NCBI GenBank assembly: GCA_035079385.1
Contig: JAVHKY010000023.1
Span: forward strand, 2,728,001-2,792,000
Length of the DNA stretch: 64,000 nucleotides
Source of the DNA: Aspidiotus rigidus
Lineage: Eukaryota > Arthropoda > Insecta > Hemiptera > Diaspididae
Direction: 5' to 3'
The notes beneath the pieces were generated by a model, which had not been told where the DNA came from, ran no database searches, and saw nothing but the letters and a program-made list of their open reading frames with translations. Each line of letters starts with the position of its first letter. The first letter of the stretch is position 1. The translations under genes were made by a program, and so were the position numbers. Below are positions 1 to 11,045 of this stretch, in pieces.

Positions 1-760
1 CACCGAAAAACGTCAACATTTTTAGAGCGTTTCCCGTTTCTTTCGGAGACCCCAAGTGGCAGTTGTCACAGCACGTTAAAGACTAAAATCGTGTTTACAA
101 AGCTCTAATATGAGGTTGTAGCGAAAAAGTCGAAAAAAAAAGGAACCATAAACATGGAATGTGCCGTAAAAAGCTCAAATGGAAGTATAAGAAGGACTAT
201 AGTGGTGCGCCACAGGAATAACGTAGCATCGAGCATTTGTATTCCTTCTTCAGCGAATATTTATGATCTTAAAGACCTTTCAAAACTATCGCGAAGGCAT
301 CTATCCAGGGGTCAATGGACACACAGGTACGCGTTTTTTCTCGCATTCATTTCGCTCGTCATGCTACAATACGAACTGCGGAACATTCGTAATATACGTT
401 ACTATTTACATGCGGTGACATGTATTGGGCATAGTGGCGCGGCCCACGACAACCCGTCACGATATATAATATTTGTCTTGCTCGCGTAAGCGGTTCTTCA
501 AAATATCCATTATCGCTAACTCAACCCATTCACACTCAATTCCGATTCTCGCGAGCTCGTGAGAGCCTACCGTCCGAAAACAATAAATCGACCACATCAC
601 GACATTTGAATAGTAGACGAGTCGACCGGCTCATCAACTCGACGTTGGAAAAAATGCAAAAGCACATCACGAAATAAGAAAATGATGATTGATAATGTTG
701 AGGAGCGAACACGCTCATAAACGAATGCAGAGTACCGGTAACGTGGATCAACACAGTCAT
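1..760. other. Unassigned sequence, no gene supported
   Basis: I see no domain, splice-flanked exon or repeat structure here that I can name. Open frames up to about 110 codons exist, but their translations have no recognisable composition or motif. The sequence is of mixed composition with frequent CpG, like other low-repeat stretches of the window, and is probably intronic or intergenic. Confidence 0.4.
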
Positions 761-761
761 A

Positions 762-794
<33 letters not shown>
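762..794. repeat. (AAT)n microsatellite
   Basis: About eleven uninterrupted copies of the trinucleotide ATA/AAT. Confidence 0.95.
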
Positions 795-795
<1 letters not shown>

Positions 796-1396
796 CATTA
801 TTAAATTCTTATTTAGATTTTAAAACTCGCGCAGTCATTGTTCGCAAAGGAACCAACGCGTCTGCTTAATGACTCTTTAATCGTTTTCATTGTACCGGTG
901 CTCGCAAGCACGTACAGATTTATCGCGTCAGAGGCTTCCTCCGCGAGAGCTACGATGAGATTGCTTTTTGTTCATTAATTACGATCAGCGCGCAATTTCA
1001 GCACCACCGCGATCAGTTCGAATAATAATTATAATGAATCGATAGGCGCGTTTCCTCGCGATCCACAGATGATATTCAGTTGATAGCGACGAATGCTGGC
1101 TGGCGTGCCGAGGTCGGTTCTCACATCAGTCGAGAGTTGATTACTGACTCTCGATCGTATACACTGATGAGGCCGGTGAGAACGTGAGAATGGAAATGTA
1201 AAACATACACACGGGCTCGCGAATTAAAATTCTTAGGAAATGGGAATATGCGGTATGTAGGGGGATCCAGAATAGTCTGCCATATTCTGGTAACAAATAG
1301 TATTCGTCGAATACGACGAAAATTTGTTCACATAGATAATCTACTTTTTGAATTGAAAGTTTGTAGAATAAGGGAAGGGTTCTCAATACACTTTGA

Positions 1397-1578
1397 CAAG
1401 GTGGCCACTTGTTCGTGGCTTTTCCACGGCTTTTAGATTCTTCCGGGTAAAATTCTCATGATTAAAGGATTATCCTCGTTACTAATCCACCTGTATGGCT
1501 TGGAGAAATTTCCCTGACTTTTATTGATTCTCTCAATACTCCCTGACTCCCAGTTTCTCAAGAAAAGTGGCCACCCTG
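1397..1578. repeat. Short MITE-like element with GGTGGCCAC ends
   Basis: The left end reads CAAGGTGGCCACTT and the right end AAGTGGCCACCCTG, near-perfect inverted repeats 180 bp apart. The interior has phrases such as 'ccctgactttt' seen in many short insect DNA-transposon derivatives. There is no coding capacity. I find no clear target-site duplication, so the superfamily is left open. Confidence 0.55.
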
Positions 1579-1793
1579 TACAAAATGTTTGTTTGAAGTA
1601 CGTTTCATAAGTGAGCAACTGATCATTGTAGAGACGCTTCAAGAGGGGAGGAATCAAAGGGAAGGATGTAGACTGGCTCGACAACGCAAAAATTCTTGTT
1701 ATGTAAAAAACATGGACGATTACCTTCGTTGCACTCACCTATAGAATTGAGGAATTACACGGCGGGGGTCACGACCATTAACTGCGAATTATT

Positions 1794-1875
1794 ATCGGAA
1801 CTCATAATGAGTGAGTGAGGTGCAAGTAGAGCACTAATATTGAAGGAGTTTTCCGATTGTAAAAATCTACTTTTA
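1794..1875 (+). mobile_element. PLE 5' leader fragment
   Basis: The first 50 bases, starting TATCGGAACTCATAATGAG, match almost exactly the first bases of the near-full-length PLE at 17361. They lie directly next to an inverted PLE 3' tail (after subtracting the nested foldback 1876-2877). The result is a head piece joined to an inverted tail, a rearrangement PLEs often produce on integration. Confidence 0.75.
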
Positions 1876-2877
1876 GTATAGGCAAGTAAGACATTTAAGA
1901 AAACATTTTGAGGTAACAAGCGGGACTATGTTGAAAAATGTAGTACTCGGTGTCAGAAATAAGCCCTCAAAACCCCCGCCCGCCGAATGCTGTGGAAAAT
2001 TTTTTGTGGCACGTTCAAGCCCTCAAATTTCGCTTTTTCGCTTATAACTCAAAAAGTTGAAGCTTTAGAGAAACAAGTTTCAAACAAAAAAGATTCCTCG
2101 TAAAATTTACTACAAAATGCATGTATTATATATGAACGTATATAATCGTTAGCCTACAGTGGTTCTCGGAAGTTGGAGAGTTCTGAAAATTTTTTGAAAA
2201 TCGAGATATTTTTGGCAAATATCTCGAAAATGGCCAGTGATGGAAAAATGTAGCTTATCACGGTTCTTAGTTCGACAAATAGTCCCCGTTTTATAGCAAA
2301 CCATATGATAAATCTTTTTTCTTTGAAACATTTTTCTCCACCACTTGCCATCTTCGGGATATTTCCCTGAAATTTCTCCATTTTCTAAAATATCTTCAAG
2401 TTGTCAAAATTGAACAATATTAGGCTAACGGTTAGACCTAGGCTGACGTGTAACGCATGAATTTTATAGAAAATTGTACAAGGAATCTCTTCTGTTTCAA
2501 ACTTTTTTTTCCATCACTCGCCATTTTCGAGATATTTGCCAAAAATATCTCGATTTTCAGAAACTTTTCAAAACTCTCCAACTTCCGAGGACCATTATTG
2601 TAGGCTAACGATTAGACGTAAGTTCATACGTAATACATGCATTTTGTAGTAAATTTTACGAGGAATCTTTTTTGTTTGAAACTTGCTTCTCTAAAGCTTT
2701 AACTTTTTGAGTTATAAGCAAAAAAGTGAAATTTGGGGGCTTGAACGTGCCACAAAAAATTTCCCACGGATTTTTGAGGGCTTATTTCTGACACCGAATA
2801 CTACATTTTTCAACATAGTCCCGCTTGTTACTTCAAAATGTTTTTTTCATCGCTTTATCTGTTTAAATTGCCTATAC
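1876..2877. mobile_element. Foldback element (1.0 kb, long inverted arms)
   Basis: Nearly the whole interval is an imperfect palindrome centred near 2400. The left arm begins GTATAGGCAAGTAAGAC and the right arm ends TTGCCTATAC. Inner blocks such as 'caagcgggactatgttg', 'gaaataagccctcaaaa' and 'gataagcaaaaagtg'-like segments recur in opposite orientation. It interrupts a PLE 3' tail, with a TTTT on both sides as a possible target duplication. Its tips (AGTATAGGCAA) resemble those of the larger foldback family (AGTGTAGGCAAA), and both carry an 'acgaggaa...ttgtttgaaac' block, so they are probably related. No coding sequence was recognised. Confidence 0.75.
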
Positions 2878-2905
2878 TTTTTATTAGTTACTTTTACAAG
2901 AGTAC

Positions 2906-2929
2906 TTTCGGGTGTTATCCCATCATCAG
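2906..2929 (-). ncRNA. Hammerhead-like core in PLE 3' tail
   Basis: On the minus strand the order is CTGATGA, one T, GGG, a six-base loop, CCC, GAAA. It is identical in core to the copy at 19772-19795. Hammerhead ribozymes are known in Penelope-like elements. The extra T between CTGATGA and the stem departs from the textbook core, so activity is unproven. Confidence 0.4.
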
Positions 2930-3286
2930 TTGTGTCGCAACTGGAGAACAAGGCCTTAACCATGAGTTTTTATAGTATAACATTGTGATCTTATTGGCTA
3001 TAACAATGCTGTGTTGTGATTGGTTCACTTCTTAGAAACTTATTCCTACAATAATATGACATTGTGTTCTTATTGGCTAAAACATACTGCTTTGTGATTG
3101 GTTCAATCTATTGTCCTAAATGCTGCTTTTCTATTGGCTACCTGGATTCCTACCGTCTCATTGGTTGGTTCTGTTCTTCTTTTCTCGTCCAATCACCAGG
3201 TCGAATAGTTTTTCTCTTACAAACGTGATTACATTGTTCAAGAGGCAGACTTTCTTCCTCTTGGCTTTTGCAATCTCCATTTGTTC

Positions 3287-3844
3287 TTAGAGTTTTCTTC
3301 TCTTTGTGCGATTCGTTACATGTATGACTTCAAATATTCCCTCTCCATAGTGGTGTGCTTCAATACAGTGTTTCCCAAACAGTGACTTGCCATCTTCTTT
3401 CTCCCCCGACGTTTTGTGCTCCTTTCTCCTGATCTCAAACTTTCTACCAGTCTCACCGATGTAGATACCCTCGCACTGTTCACAACTGAGCTTGTACACT
3501 CCGCTCAAGCTTTCCTCGTCCTTTTCTTCCGTCTGGTCATTACTGATTCTCTTCACCATGGGTTGGTGATTCTGGATACCCACACTTACATCGTAGCCAT
3601 TGAACGCCTTTATCCCCTTGTTTGTGTACTTTCCTATATATGGTATCGATCCGGAGTACTTTCTCTCCATGCCATCATGGGCTCCTTTCTTTGTTTCCAT
3701 TTTCACAAAGACCATAAACACCACGCCTCTACGGTAGCCATTGACTTCTGCGATCTGCTTTACTATCTCGATCTCTTTCCTCTTCTCTTCGTTGTTCTTG
3801 AGGACTAAAATTGCTCGATAGCAGTAGTTCAGGGTAAAAGTCAA
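3287..3844 (-). pseudogene. PLE polyprotein, C-terminal part with GIY-YIG endonuclease (truncated)
   Basis: This is an open frame of 185 codons for the C-terminal third of a Penelope-like retroelement protein. Residues about 115-165 hold the GIY-YIG nuclease: GVYKLSCEQCEGIYIGETGR, then R..EHK, the signature order of the PLE endonuclease that nicks target DNA. It ends at the same point (NRTKRRKL-stop) as the near-full copy at 18434-19414. The reverse transcriptase upstream of it is missing, so the copy is 5'-truncated and non-functional. Its 3' tail continues leftward to about 2878 and is then interrupted by the foldback element. It belongs to the same PLE family as the copies at 4925-5715 and 17361-19852. 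Confidence 0.85.
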
Positions 3845-3846
3845 GT

Positions 3847-4164
3847 ATCTTCATTAACGGTCAAGTAAAAATGGAAAAAATGACAAAAACATTTGAAAAA
3901 AGCAAAAAAAAAACTCATAGGTTCTCTAACGGAGTTAAACGAGGAGTGGCAAGAAACCTGTTTTTTGGGGCACGTTGAATCTGAAAAATGTAGATTGTGA
4001 CGTCACAGGCCCGCCCCAAGCTATATATGATAGGAGGGGACTTGGAAAAGGACTTAGAATCGCCGAACTCCGGGCTTTGCCGGATGGCGGACGTTTCTTG
4101 TGACCCGCCCCCCATAAAAGAGGTTGCCTGTTGAAACAGTATTTTTAGCCAATTTGACTTTTTT
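3847..4164. repeat. TCAAGT-rich and GAGG-type dispersed repeats
   Basis: The first 60 bases (TCAAGTATCTTCATTAACGGTCAAGT...) resemble 25280-25345. From about 3915 the sequence (TCTCTAACGGAGTTAAACGAG) resembles 41700-41830 and, inverted, 38890-38965. It contains one unit of the 'atatatgataggaggggacttgg' block. No gene is seen. Confidence 0.5.
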
Positions 4165-4468
4165 AACAGGGAACCTGTTTTATGGGGGGATTTTTGAGAT
4201 ATTTGCCGTGCGTCGTCCGCCGTCCTGCAAAAAACTTGGAAAAATTTCGACTCTCAAGCTATTAATGATAGGAGGGGGACTTACAAAAATTTCGACTCTC
4301 GAACTATATATGATAGGAGGGGGACTTGGAAAAATCTCGACTCTCGAGCTATCATATACAGCTGGGGATTCGAGGTCTAGGCTTCCTTGAATTTTCAATA
4401 CCAAATCCCATTTGACTCATAAAACAGGTTCCCTGCGTTCCTCGTTTAACTTCGTGAAGGAAGCCGTC
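4165..4468. mobile_element. MITE-like element, family A (3 units of the 45-bp satellite)
   Basis: It starts AACAGGGAACCTGTTTTATG and has the inverse, CATAAAACAGGTTCCCTG, near its right end, followed by an extension ending 'ggaagccgtcg'. Inside are a CCGTCC-rich segment and about three copies of a 45-bp unit (tctcgagctatatatgatag core). Larger relatives lie at 30425-31093 (+) and 42233-42882 (-). There is no transposase; open frames across the satellite arise only because 45 is a multiple of 3. Confidence 0.75.
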
Positions 4469-4924
4469 GGCGTCGTTTTTTTTTTTTTTTTAATGGGGAA
4501 CTGTTTTATCGGGAGTTTTTCGGAAAAAAAGTCCGCTTTCCGGCCGGCCGGCAAAACTTGGAGCTCGAAAATGTTCTAAGCGCACCTATAAGTCCCTCTC
4601 CTATCATATATGAGAAGGTATCTGTAAAAAGGGTCTCTGCAAGGAAATATTTGACCCAGAAAAATGAATTTGAAGTTTTGGATGAATATAACTTTTCAAT
4701 AATAAATTTAATAAAAAAAAGTGTAAGAACGAAAATTGAAGAGCAATCCTATTTCTATAAGATGCAATAATTACATTGTCAATCTGTTGAATATTAAATT
4801 CATAGGGAACGGAAGAAAAAAAGATGACGGAGGCCGACCCTTTTTGTAGAGACAGATGAAATCCCCATATAACCCCATACAAAAAAAAAAAAAAAAAAAA
4901 AAGGTAGGCAATGAACTGAAACAT

Positions 4925-5715
4925 CCAAAAATCATGGTCTTTGTGCGATTCTCTACATGTATGACTTCAAATATTCCCTCTCCATCGTGGTTTTCTTCGT
5001 TACAGTGTCTCCCAAACAGTGACTTGCCATCTTCTTTCTCCCTCGACGTTTTGTGCTCCTTTTTCCTGATCTCAAACTTTCTCCCAGTCTCACCGATGTA
5101 GATGCCCTCGCACTGTTCACAACCGAGCTTGTACACTCCGCTCAAGCTCTCCTTGTCTTCTTGTTCCGTCTGGTCATTGCTGATTCTCTTCACCATGGGT
5201 TGATTATTCTGGATACCCACATTTACATCGTAGCCATTGAACGCCTTTATCACCTTGTTTGTGTACTTTCCTATGTACGGTATCGATCCGGAGTACTTTC
5301 TCACTGTGCCATCATGGGTTCCCTTCTTTGTTTCCATTTTCCCAAAGACTCCATCCACCACGCCTCTACGATAGCCATTGGCTTCTGCGATCTGCTTTAC
5401 TGTCTCGCTCTCTTTCCTCTTCTCTTCGTTGTTCTTGAGGACAGAAATTGCCCGATAGCAGTAGCTCTGGATTGCTACTAACTTGTGCCTGGGGTGGTGG
5501 TAGGAGTCATGTGGGATGATGGTGTCAGTATGCGTCGGTTTCCTGTAGATTTTGTATTCTGTCCTATTGTTTTCCATTGTGAGTCGAAGGTCTCATTGCC
5601 TTTTTCCACTGTGAATTTGATGCTTTCATTCATCGCATTCATTTCTGAAAGGAATAGATCCACCTGTCTATCAGTGCCTGACCACACAATTAGGATATCA
5701 TCTACATATGTGGCC
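4925..5715 (-). pseudogene. PLE reverse transcriptase/GIY-YIG fragment (truncated, frameshifted)
   Basis: This minus-strand fragment of the same PLE family starts exactly at the reverse-transcriptase active-site block (YVDDILIVWSGTDRQ in the intact copy). It runs through NYLDLRLT-type sequence and a connector to the GIY-YIG nuclease (GVYKLGCEQCEGIYIGETGR). A frameshift near 5580 separates the RT part (5478-5687) from the rest (4771-5577). Downstream of the nuclease the frame runs into unrelated sequence and a poly(T) tract. A plus-oriented PLE 3' tail abuts its upstream edge at 5716, so head and tail are inverted relative to each other. Confidence 0.85.
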
Positions 5716-5812
5716 CACTAACTGATGGTGGGATAACACCCGAAAGTACTCTTTTAAAAGCAACTAATAAAGTAGATTTGTACAATTGGAAAATCTTTTT
5801 TTCAATTACCTG
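5716..5812 (+). mobile_element. PLE 3' tail in opposite orientation, with degenerate hammerhead-like core
   Basis: The order CTGATGG, T, GGG, loop, CCC, GAAA at 5722-5745 is followed by 'caactaataaagtagatttg', matching the tail of the PLE at 19741-19852. The seventh core base is changed (GATGG instead of GATGA), which should abolish any ribozyme activity. Confidence 0.7.
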
Positions 5813-5919
5813 CGAAGTTTGCAGCGAGTGAAAGAACGTGGTAATGGAGAGGAGGAATATCTGCATAGGCTGAATGAAGGTTGTGAGTAATGCGCCGTAG
5901 CCCATGGGCTACAGAAATT

Positions 5920-6425
5920 TTACGATCGTTTTGTTGAACTGGGTGTTAATCTGAGATCAATTTGAGAACGCATTAGACTATTGTAGAGTTGAAGGAGGAG
6001 TTGACAGTTGCAGCCAGTATTGGGGTACGATACGTATTTGAGAGTGTTTAAAGAATTCAGGCTTTTTGCTTCTAAGGTTTTGATATCGAGAGTCGAGTAG
6101 GTTTTGGAGTCGAATGGGAGACCAAGGAACTTTGCCGAGGATCGGATGGTAATGGTGAAGTTTTGTAGACGGGAAGAAGGAAAGGGCGATGGGCGCGAGT
6201 GTCTTTTTAGGACATGTCCGTGACTGTTCTCTTGTCTGGAAATCAGGTCAGAGATTTTTTCAAGTGCTAATTGGAGTAGTCTTGCTGCTCGTTGGTGTTT
6301 GGAGGTTAGTAGGCAGATACTGAAGTCAACTGCAAAGAGACGTTCGCTCAGGGAAAAGCTTGACACTGTTTCTTAGGTCATTTATTGCGATTAACAAGGT
6401 GATATTATCGGTTACTTTGTTAAGG
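5920..6425 (-). pseudogene. Jockey/CR1-type LINE reverse transcriptase remnant
   Basis: The minus strand starts near 6420 with LLIAINDLRNSVKLF, the region before the RT catalytic box. After one frameshift it continues as FAVDFSICLLTSKHQRAARL, where VDFSI stands in the place of the YADDL box. Then come KFLGLPFDSK, a TLEAKSLNSLNTLKYVS block and LLLQLYNSLMRSQIDL, in the normal order of the RT C-terminal half in jockey-like LINEs. The catalytic aspartates are not intact, and both the EN domain and the 3' end are missing. It is a dead 5'- and 3'-truncated fragment with no promoter or tail visible. Confidence 0.75.
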
Positions 6426-6429
6426 AAAG

Positions 6430-8007
6430 TGTGTACCGCATTCAATACGGTAAAGCCATAAGAGAAGAAGTTAATTTTTGCGGGTTTTTCAAGTTCGTGA
6501 ATTATCTCTCGTCTACCCCCTTCTTTGTCGAAGTAATTTTGGTGTTAGTGGGATTCACACTTTTTTCATTCTTTAGGCCCCGATTAGGTCGTAAGTCGAA
6601 ATTATTGCAAGACCTGTGGTTACGAGTAGGACGAATGTACGAAAATCGAGAGAAGTGAGTTGCGGGGTAGAGTAGAGCAAAGCAAAGATTCAAATCATAT
6701 GAAGACTATTTTGAAAGATGAGAAATTTTCAATCATGTAAAGAGTAGTTCTACATGGGATGGGGTTTGGAAGACTAATCTAGATGGGATTGTAACGCGCA
6801 GAGTGAATTCTTCAAAAAGGTTTCCTAACGATGTTACAGGTTGGAAGAAAAACCTGAGAAATTTTTCTAAGAAGCGATTAAGTTATTTTTCGAGGTAATC
6901 AGTATCACATTATGAAAGTCGGACGGTAACCGCCACGCGCGATCATGAACATTATGATATCAGTAATTTTATTATTTCATCATGCAGATGGAAAAAACAG
7001 AGATCACGAGTGTGGTGACGAAAGAATTTATTCTTACAAAGTTCAGAGATTTCAAAACCGATCATCGTTGACGTAGAGTTAGTCCACGAAACTCATCGAT
7101 TAGCTTACGACCGAAAAAATGTCTTCGTTCTCTGAAAGCACAGTTTCTGACGGAATGCGTCTCATCATCATTGAGACATTTCCCAGCAAGTCATGTTCAG
7201 ATATTCAGAAGGAAAAATCTGTTGCGACCTTTTCTCAAAATTATTGCGCCATCTATTAGCGGTTGTTCCAAGGTTATTTTGCCCCCATCATTTACGTGAT
7301 AGAATCTATGAAGTGTTCGTTTGTGATCTGATAGAGAGTTTCAAAACGTTTCACCGACTTCTTGCTAATAATTGTAAGCATGCGTTTGAAGAGGGAAATC
7401 TTAAAATCTGATGTAGGCCCGACAAACCATATCGACAGCCATGTAGATATGTGGTCGATTCTGAGTTAAAATTGACTGAAAATTGACTTTGTAAGTCGAT
7501 AAATCGGTAAAATTGACCGATATCAAATCAATTTAGGCTCGACCTATGTCGACTGCATTTCACTTTTTTATTACGACCATTTCAAGGCGATTGTAGAAAA
7601 TCTTCTCCGAACTTTTGATCGACCCGCCGATCGCTTGTGGATTTTGAGTGGACTGCGCTTACACGAAGAATAAGTTAAGATTTGTTGACCTTAATTTGGT
7701 TCATTAGTCTCAAAGATCTGTAAAAGTTGATTTTGAGTCACTATACGTAGACTTCGAATTAAAAACTGGTTGACAATACCTAGAGCTCTAAAACTGTAAA
7801 TTGGTCGATTTCATGTCAAGATCTTCAACTCAAACTTGAATTGGCGTCAAGTCGACAATTTTCGATTCTATTTCGACTTGAGTCAACTCCCCTACCTTTC
7901 CGGGCCTAATGGACTTGTACGATTTGGTGACTTTGTTACCGGCAATGCAGAATCTGTAGTCATGATTGGTAAAATGAGGCCCACGTGGAATCACATATGA
8001 TAGCAAT
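6430..8007. other. Unassigned sequence with a TTGAC/GTCGA-rich repeat stretch
   Basis: No gene is recognised. From about 7440 to 7880 the sequence is unusually rich in TTGAC, GTCGA and CGACTT words in both orientations. It resembles 44590-44740, 48462-48660 and 49182-49330, so I take it as a degenerate dispersed repeat. The rest is ordinary sequence. Confidence 0.4.
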
Positions 8008-8440
8008 GATGATGCGCACAACTTTTGAAGTTGCAGTATGATTAATTGCTGCGAAGAAAATTCAAACTCATTTTCGATTTCAATTCTGTATCCTTTCGTT
8101 CGACCGGAATGTGAAATATGTAGATTTAAAATTCGAATTTTTTCAAAACTTATGCAGAGGTACTCGGAGATCTTCGGGTGCCTTGTAGGAGAAAATCATC
8201 TACTTTACGAAGTGCTTTGGTAGCTTCACCAGTGATGAAATTGGTTTCTGGTGAAAATGATTTTATTGCACAGCTGCACGTGGAAACAACTCCGTCTATT
8301 TCTCAGTATTTCATCGATAAATGTGAATTCTATATCACCGCATTGACGTAAAACGTGTAAGATTGAAAAGATGATACGTAAGGTGAAGGATTGACTGGCA
8401 ATTTTTATTCTCTTTAAATTTCTCACCGGTACATTTAAAT
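8008..8440. repeat. Direct repeat, copy 1 of 2
   Basis: It matches 10640-11045 in the same orientation with moderate divergence. Shared landmarks are 'tcaccgcattgacgtaa', 'aagattgaaaagatgatac' and 'ggtgaaggattgac'. No coding function was recognised. The copies are about 2.6 kb apart and bracket a LINE endonuclease remnant. Confidence 0.7.
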
Positions 8441-9349
8441 TTCTTCTTCTTTCCTGAGTGAAATTCATAATATTTGTTCTGAGCCCAAAATACAATATTC
8501 ACTGTGCTCAGGCCTACTACAATATAAGTATACAAAATTTGCCTCGCAAACGGCCCAAGACCTTCCTTACCCTTTTTCATTCACGTATGTCACAGGGTAC
8601 CCTATAATGCATTTTATTGTTTTCGAAAAACTTGAATAGTATTTCGTCACCCTATCTCAAGTTTTTTTTTTTTTTTACTTCTTTTCCTGCCTGTTATGTT
8701 ATAGGTTAATAGGTCCATCTTTTTTTACTGTTTGTCTTGAGATGTGTCCTTCCCAATCCCATTGTCTCTTTATTTCGTAGAGGAAAACTATTCTATTGAA
8801 CATATTTTTCTTGCTATATTTAGACTTATTTTAATCCCTTTTAGCTCCTTTCATTGATCTTTTCATAGAGTTTTGAGCTACCTGTGTTTTTCTTTTATCG
8901 TCACCCAAGTTTGACAGCCGTTGCGGCTGGTAGTAAACAGCTATTAGGAATTTGAATTCTATCTTTGATCACGAAATTTCCCTTCAATATCTGCTTCAAC
9001 GATCAAAATATTTCTTAGGCTTAGTGTAATCGTTCTCTCGACCTCTTTTTCAGCTTCATTCCTTTTAGTCATACCTTGTCCCAGGTAAATTATTTCATGT
9101 ATACTGGTAAAAAATGCTTACGCAACACACGACTTTTCATCTCTACCTGCAATTAAGCATTGCGCTTAAACCTTAACTTCAGCGCTCCCACTATTTCTAT
9201 CAATAAGACACGCACATCCTCATCATCTTTCGCCCCTCTAATTGATTCATGATCAAATCCAATTCTCTAGCATCATTTAAGCCAATTCTATTTTGATATT
9301 CTTCATTTGAGTATCAGGCCATGAGAGCATCCCAAGGAACAAGAAAATC
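8441..9349. other. Unassigned sequence
   Basis: A pyrimidine-rich stretch with no recognised gene. Parts of 9100-9349 may be badly decayed continuation of the LINE fragment on the minus strand, but I cannot align it convincingly. Confidence 0.35.
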
Positions 9350-9850
9350 AACATATCGCAGCTAAATAGGCAACCAATCACCCTTCAATCCGCACTCGTT
9401 GTCGCCGCCCTGCCTGACCTTAACGTTGAAGTCGCCCATCACTACTGTAATCTCGTTTCTTTTTGTTTGGCCGATCGCGTACTCCCAACTTTCCATAGAA
9501 TTCCTCTATGTCTCCGTCGTCTTCATCCGCTGTTGGTGGATACACCTGTATGAAATTGACTACTTTTCTATTTGTCTGGTGTTTAATCAGCATAACCTGG
9601 TTGTTTATGGGAACTGACTTGGCGGAAGTAGCGCGACACCACGTCTGTGCTATGCATCATCTCCTCCGGAATAGTATATTTTTCCCCTGGCAGTGTTCAT
9701 TGCGCCAGAATAAGGCTATCTGGCTTCGTTCATGCCTAATATGTCTATTCCTAGACCCTAGTCTGTGCATTTGTTGCTCGGTATTGGCTAGTTTGCCTAC
9801 AGGCTGCAGCGTTCTCAACAGCATTGCCCTTCAAGGCCGGGTATTGCGAT
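9350..9850 (-). pseudogene. LINE endonuclease (APE-type) domain remnant, RTE/CR1-like
   Basis: Read on the minus strand across two or more frameshifts and stops, the domain order of an apurinic-like LINE endonuclease is clear. First comes a VGKLA.TEQQMHRLG start, then GIDILGMNEAR (catalytic E region), then GKIYYSGGDDA, then VNFIQVYPPTADEDDGDIEE (the Y-P-T block). It ends with EITVVMGDFNVKV (the GDFN box). It is the endonuclease type often mis-annotated in insects as 'craniofacial development protein 2-like'. No reverse transcriptase follows it here. Clearly dead. Confidence 0.75.
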
Positions 9851-10639
9851 CGTTTTCGTACATTATGGATGTGGTGGGTCGATTACTGTGGTGGTTTCCT
9901 GTTGCCTTCGGAAGCATTTTTTGTTGGGGTTTACTCCCTTAGTCAGAGGGGTTCCGTTTCAAGGTGCTGAACGCTCGCCTGCTCAACCAGCATTGTGTGC
10001 TTGGTTGTGTTGAGGATCTTTCTCTTAGTACACGCGTACTCATAGATCACCCTGCCGTACTCACTATAACGGGTCAACCTTGGCTGTCAACAGTGCTTTG
10101 AAAGATAAGAGACTTACTTCGATAATGTTTCTCATTGTTCTTAGTCAGTCAACATTGGAAAAGATTAAGGTTGAGAAATATAGTGAATTTCCCAACCGTT
10201 CGTCAACAGGATGGTGACCATTTGCGAGTCGTTCCTGCAACGGGATTTAGTGCTCGCTCATATCTGACGTCTGAGCGCGTTCCTTTGTACCACCAACTCA
10301 TTCTTCAAACCTACGTCTTTTGACTTCTCCATCAACACTAAGCCTGTCGAAGTAGGAGTTTCCACTCTGTACGACGTCGACGCCTTCAACTTTCCTGTAG
10401 TTTGATATCCAGACTTGTTCTTGTTTCGCGCGATTTTGTATGTCCTCTGTGCCGTTGTATTATATTCAGTCTGTAAGGCGGTCGTCCTTACTTCATCCCT
10501 TTGATCGCCATTCTTATCTTTATCTCGACTTCGAGTCGACCTTAAATTGGTCGACTCTATTTTCACTCATTTGTAATGTACGTATAATCACCTCCTTTTT
10601 GACTCGACCGTTTCTGGTTTAATTGTAGCAGCAGTCAGG
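9851..10639. other. Unassigned sequence between LINE remnant and repeat
   Basis: It may include 5' sequence of the LINE at 9350-9850. A minus-strand open frame at 10258-10566 (102 codons, rich in K, R, T) has no motif I recognise and may be chance. Confidence 0.3.
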
Positions 10640-11045
10640 TGGCGATGATGATGCGCAAGTACATCTTGATTGATTGCCACGACAAAAATCCAACTCTTTT
10701 TTTCAATATTGATCCTGAATCCTTTTTAAATATTCAACGCGATTTCGCCTTATGTTCAAGTTTCATTCAAAGATACTCGAAAAAGTTGGGTTTCTCCACC
10801 TTACGAAAGTACCCTTGTAGCTTCAACAGATAAAATTGGTTCCGGTCGAACATGATTTTATTGGAAGTAATGAGCGCAGTATATGAGAAAACAACACCGT
10901 ATATTTCTGAGTATTTCACCGATAAAAATGAGAACTTGATATTACCGCATTGACGTAAGCTGCACAAGATTGAAAAGATGATACGGGGACGGTGAAGGAT
11001 TGACTAGCAATTTTTATTCTCATTAAATTTCTCATCGATGTATTC
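10640..11045. repeat. Direct repeat, copy 2 of 2
   Basis: The partner of 8008-8440, in the same orientation, with the same landmark words. Confidence 0.7.

Noticed and set aside
154..489. 111-codon plus-strand frame near the window start
   Set aside because: No recognisable domain or signal. It overlaps ordinary intergenic-looking sequence and I see no splice-site support.
3416..3808. Plus-strand frames of 130-142 codons opposite the PLE fragments (also 5053-5481, and minus-strand 18857-19285)
   Set aside because: They are antisense shadows of the PLE endonuclease region, recurring wherever that region occurs.
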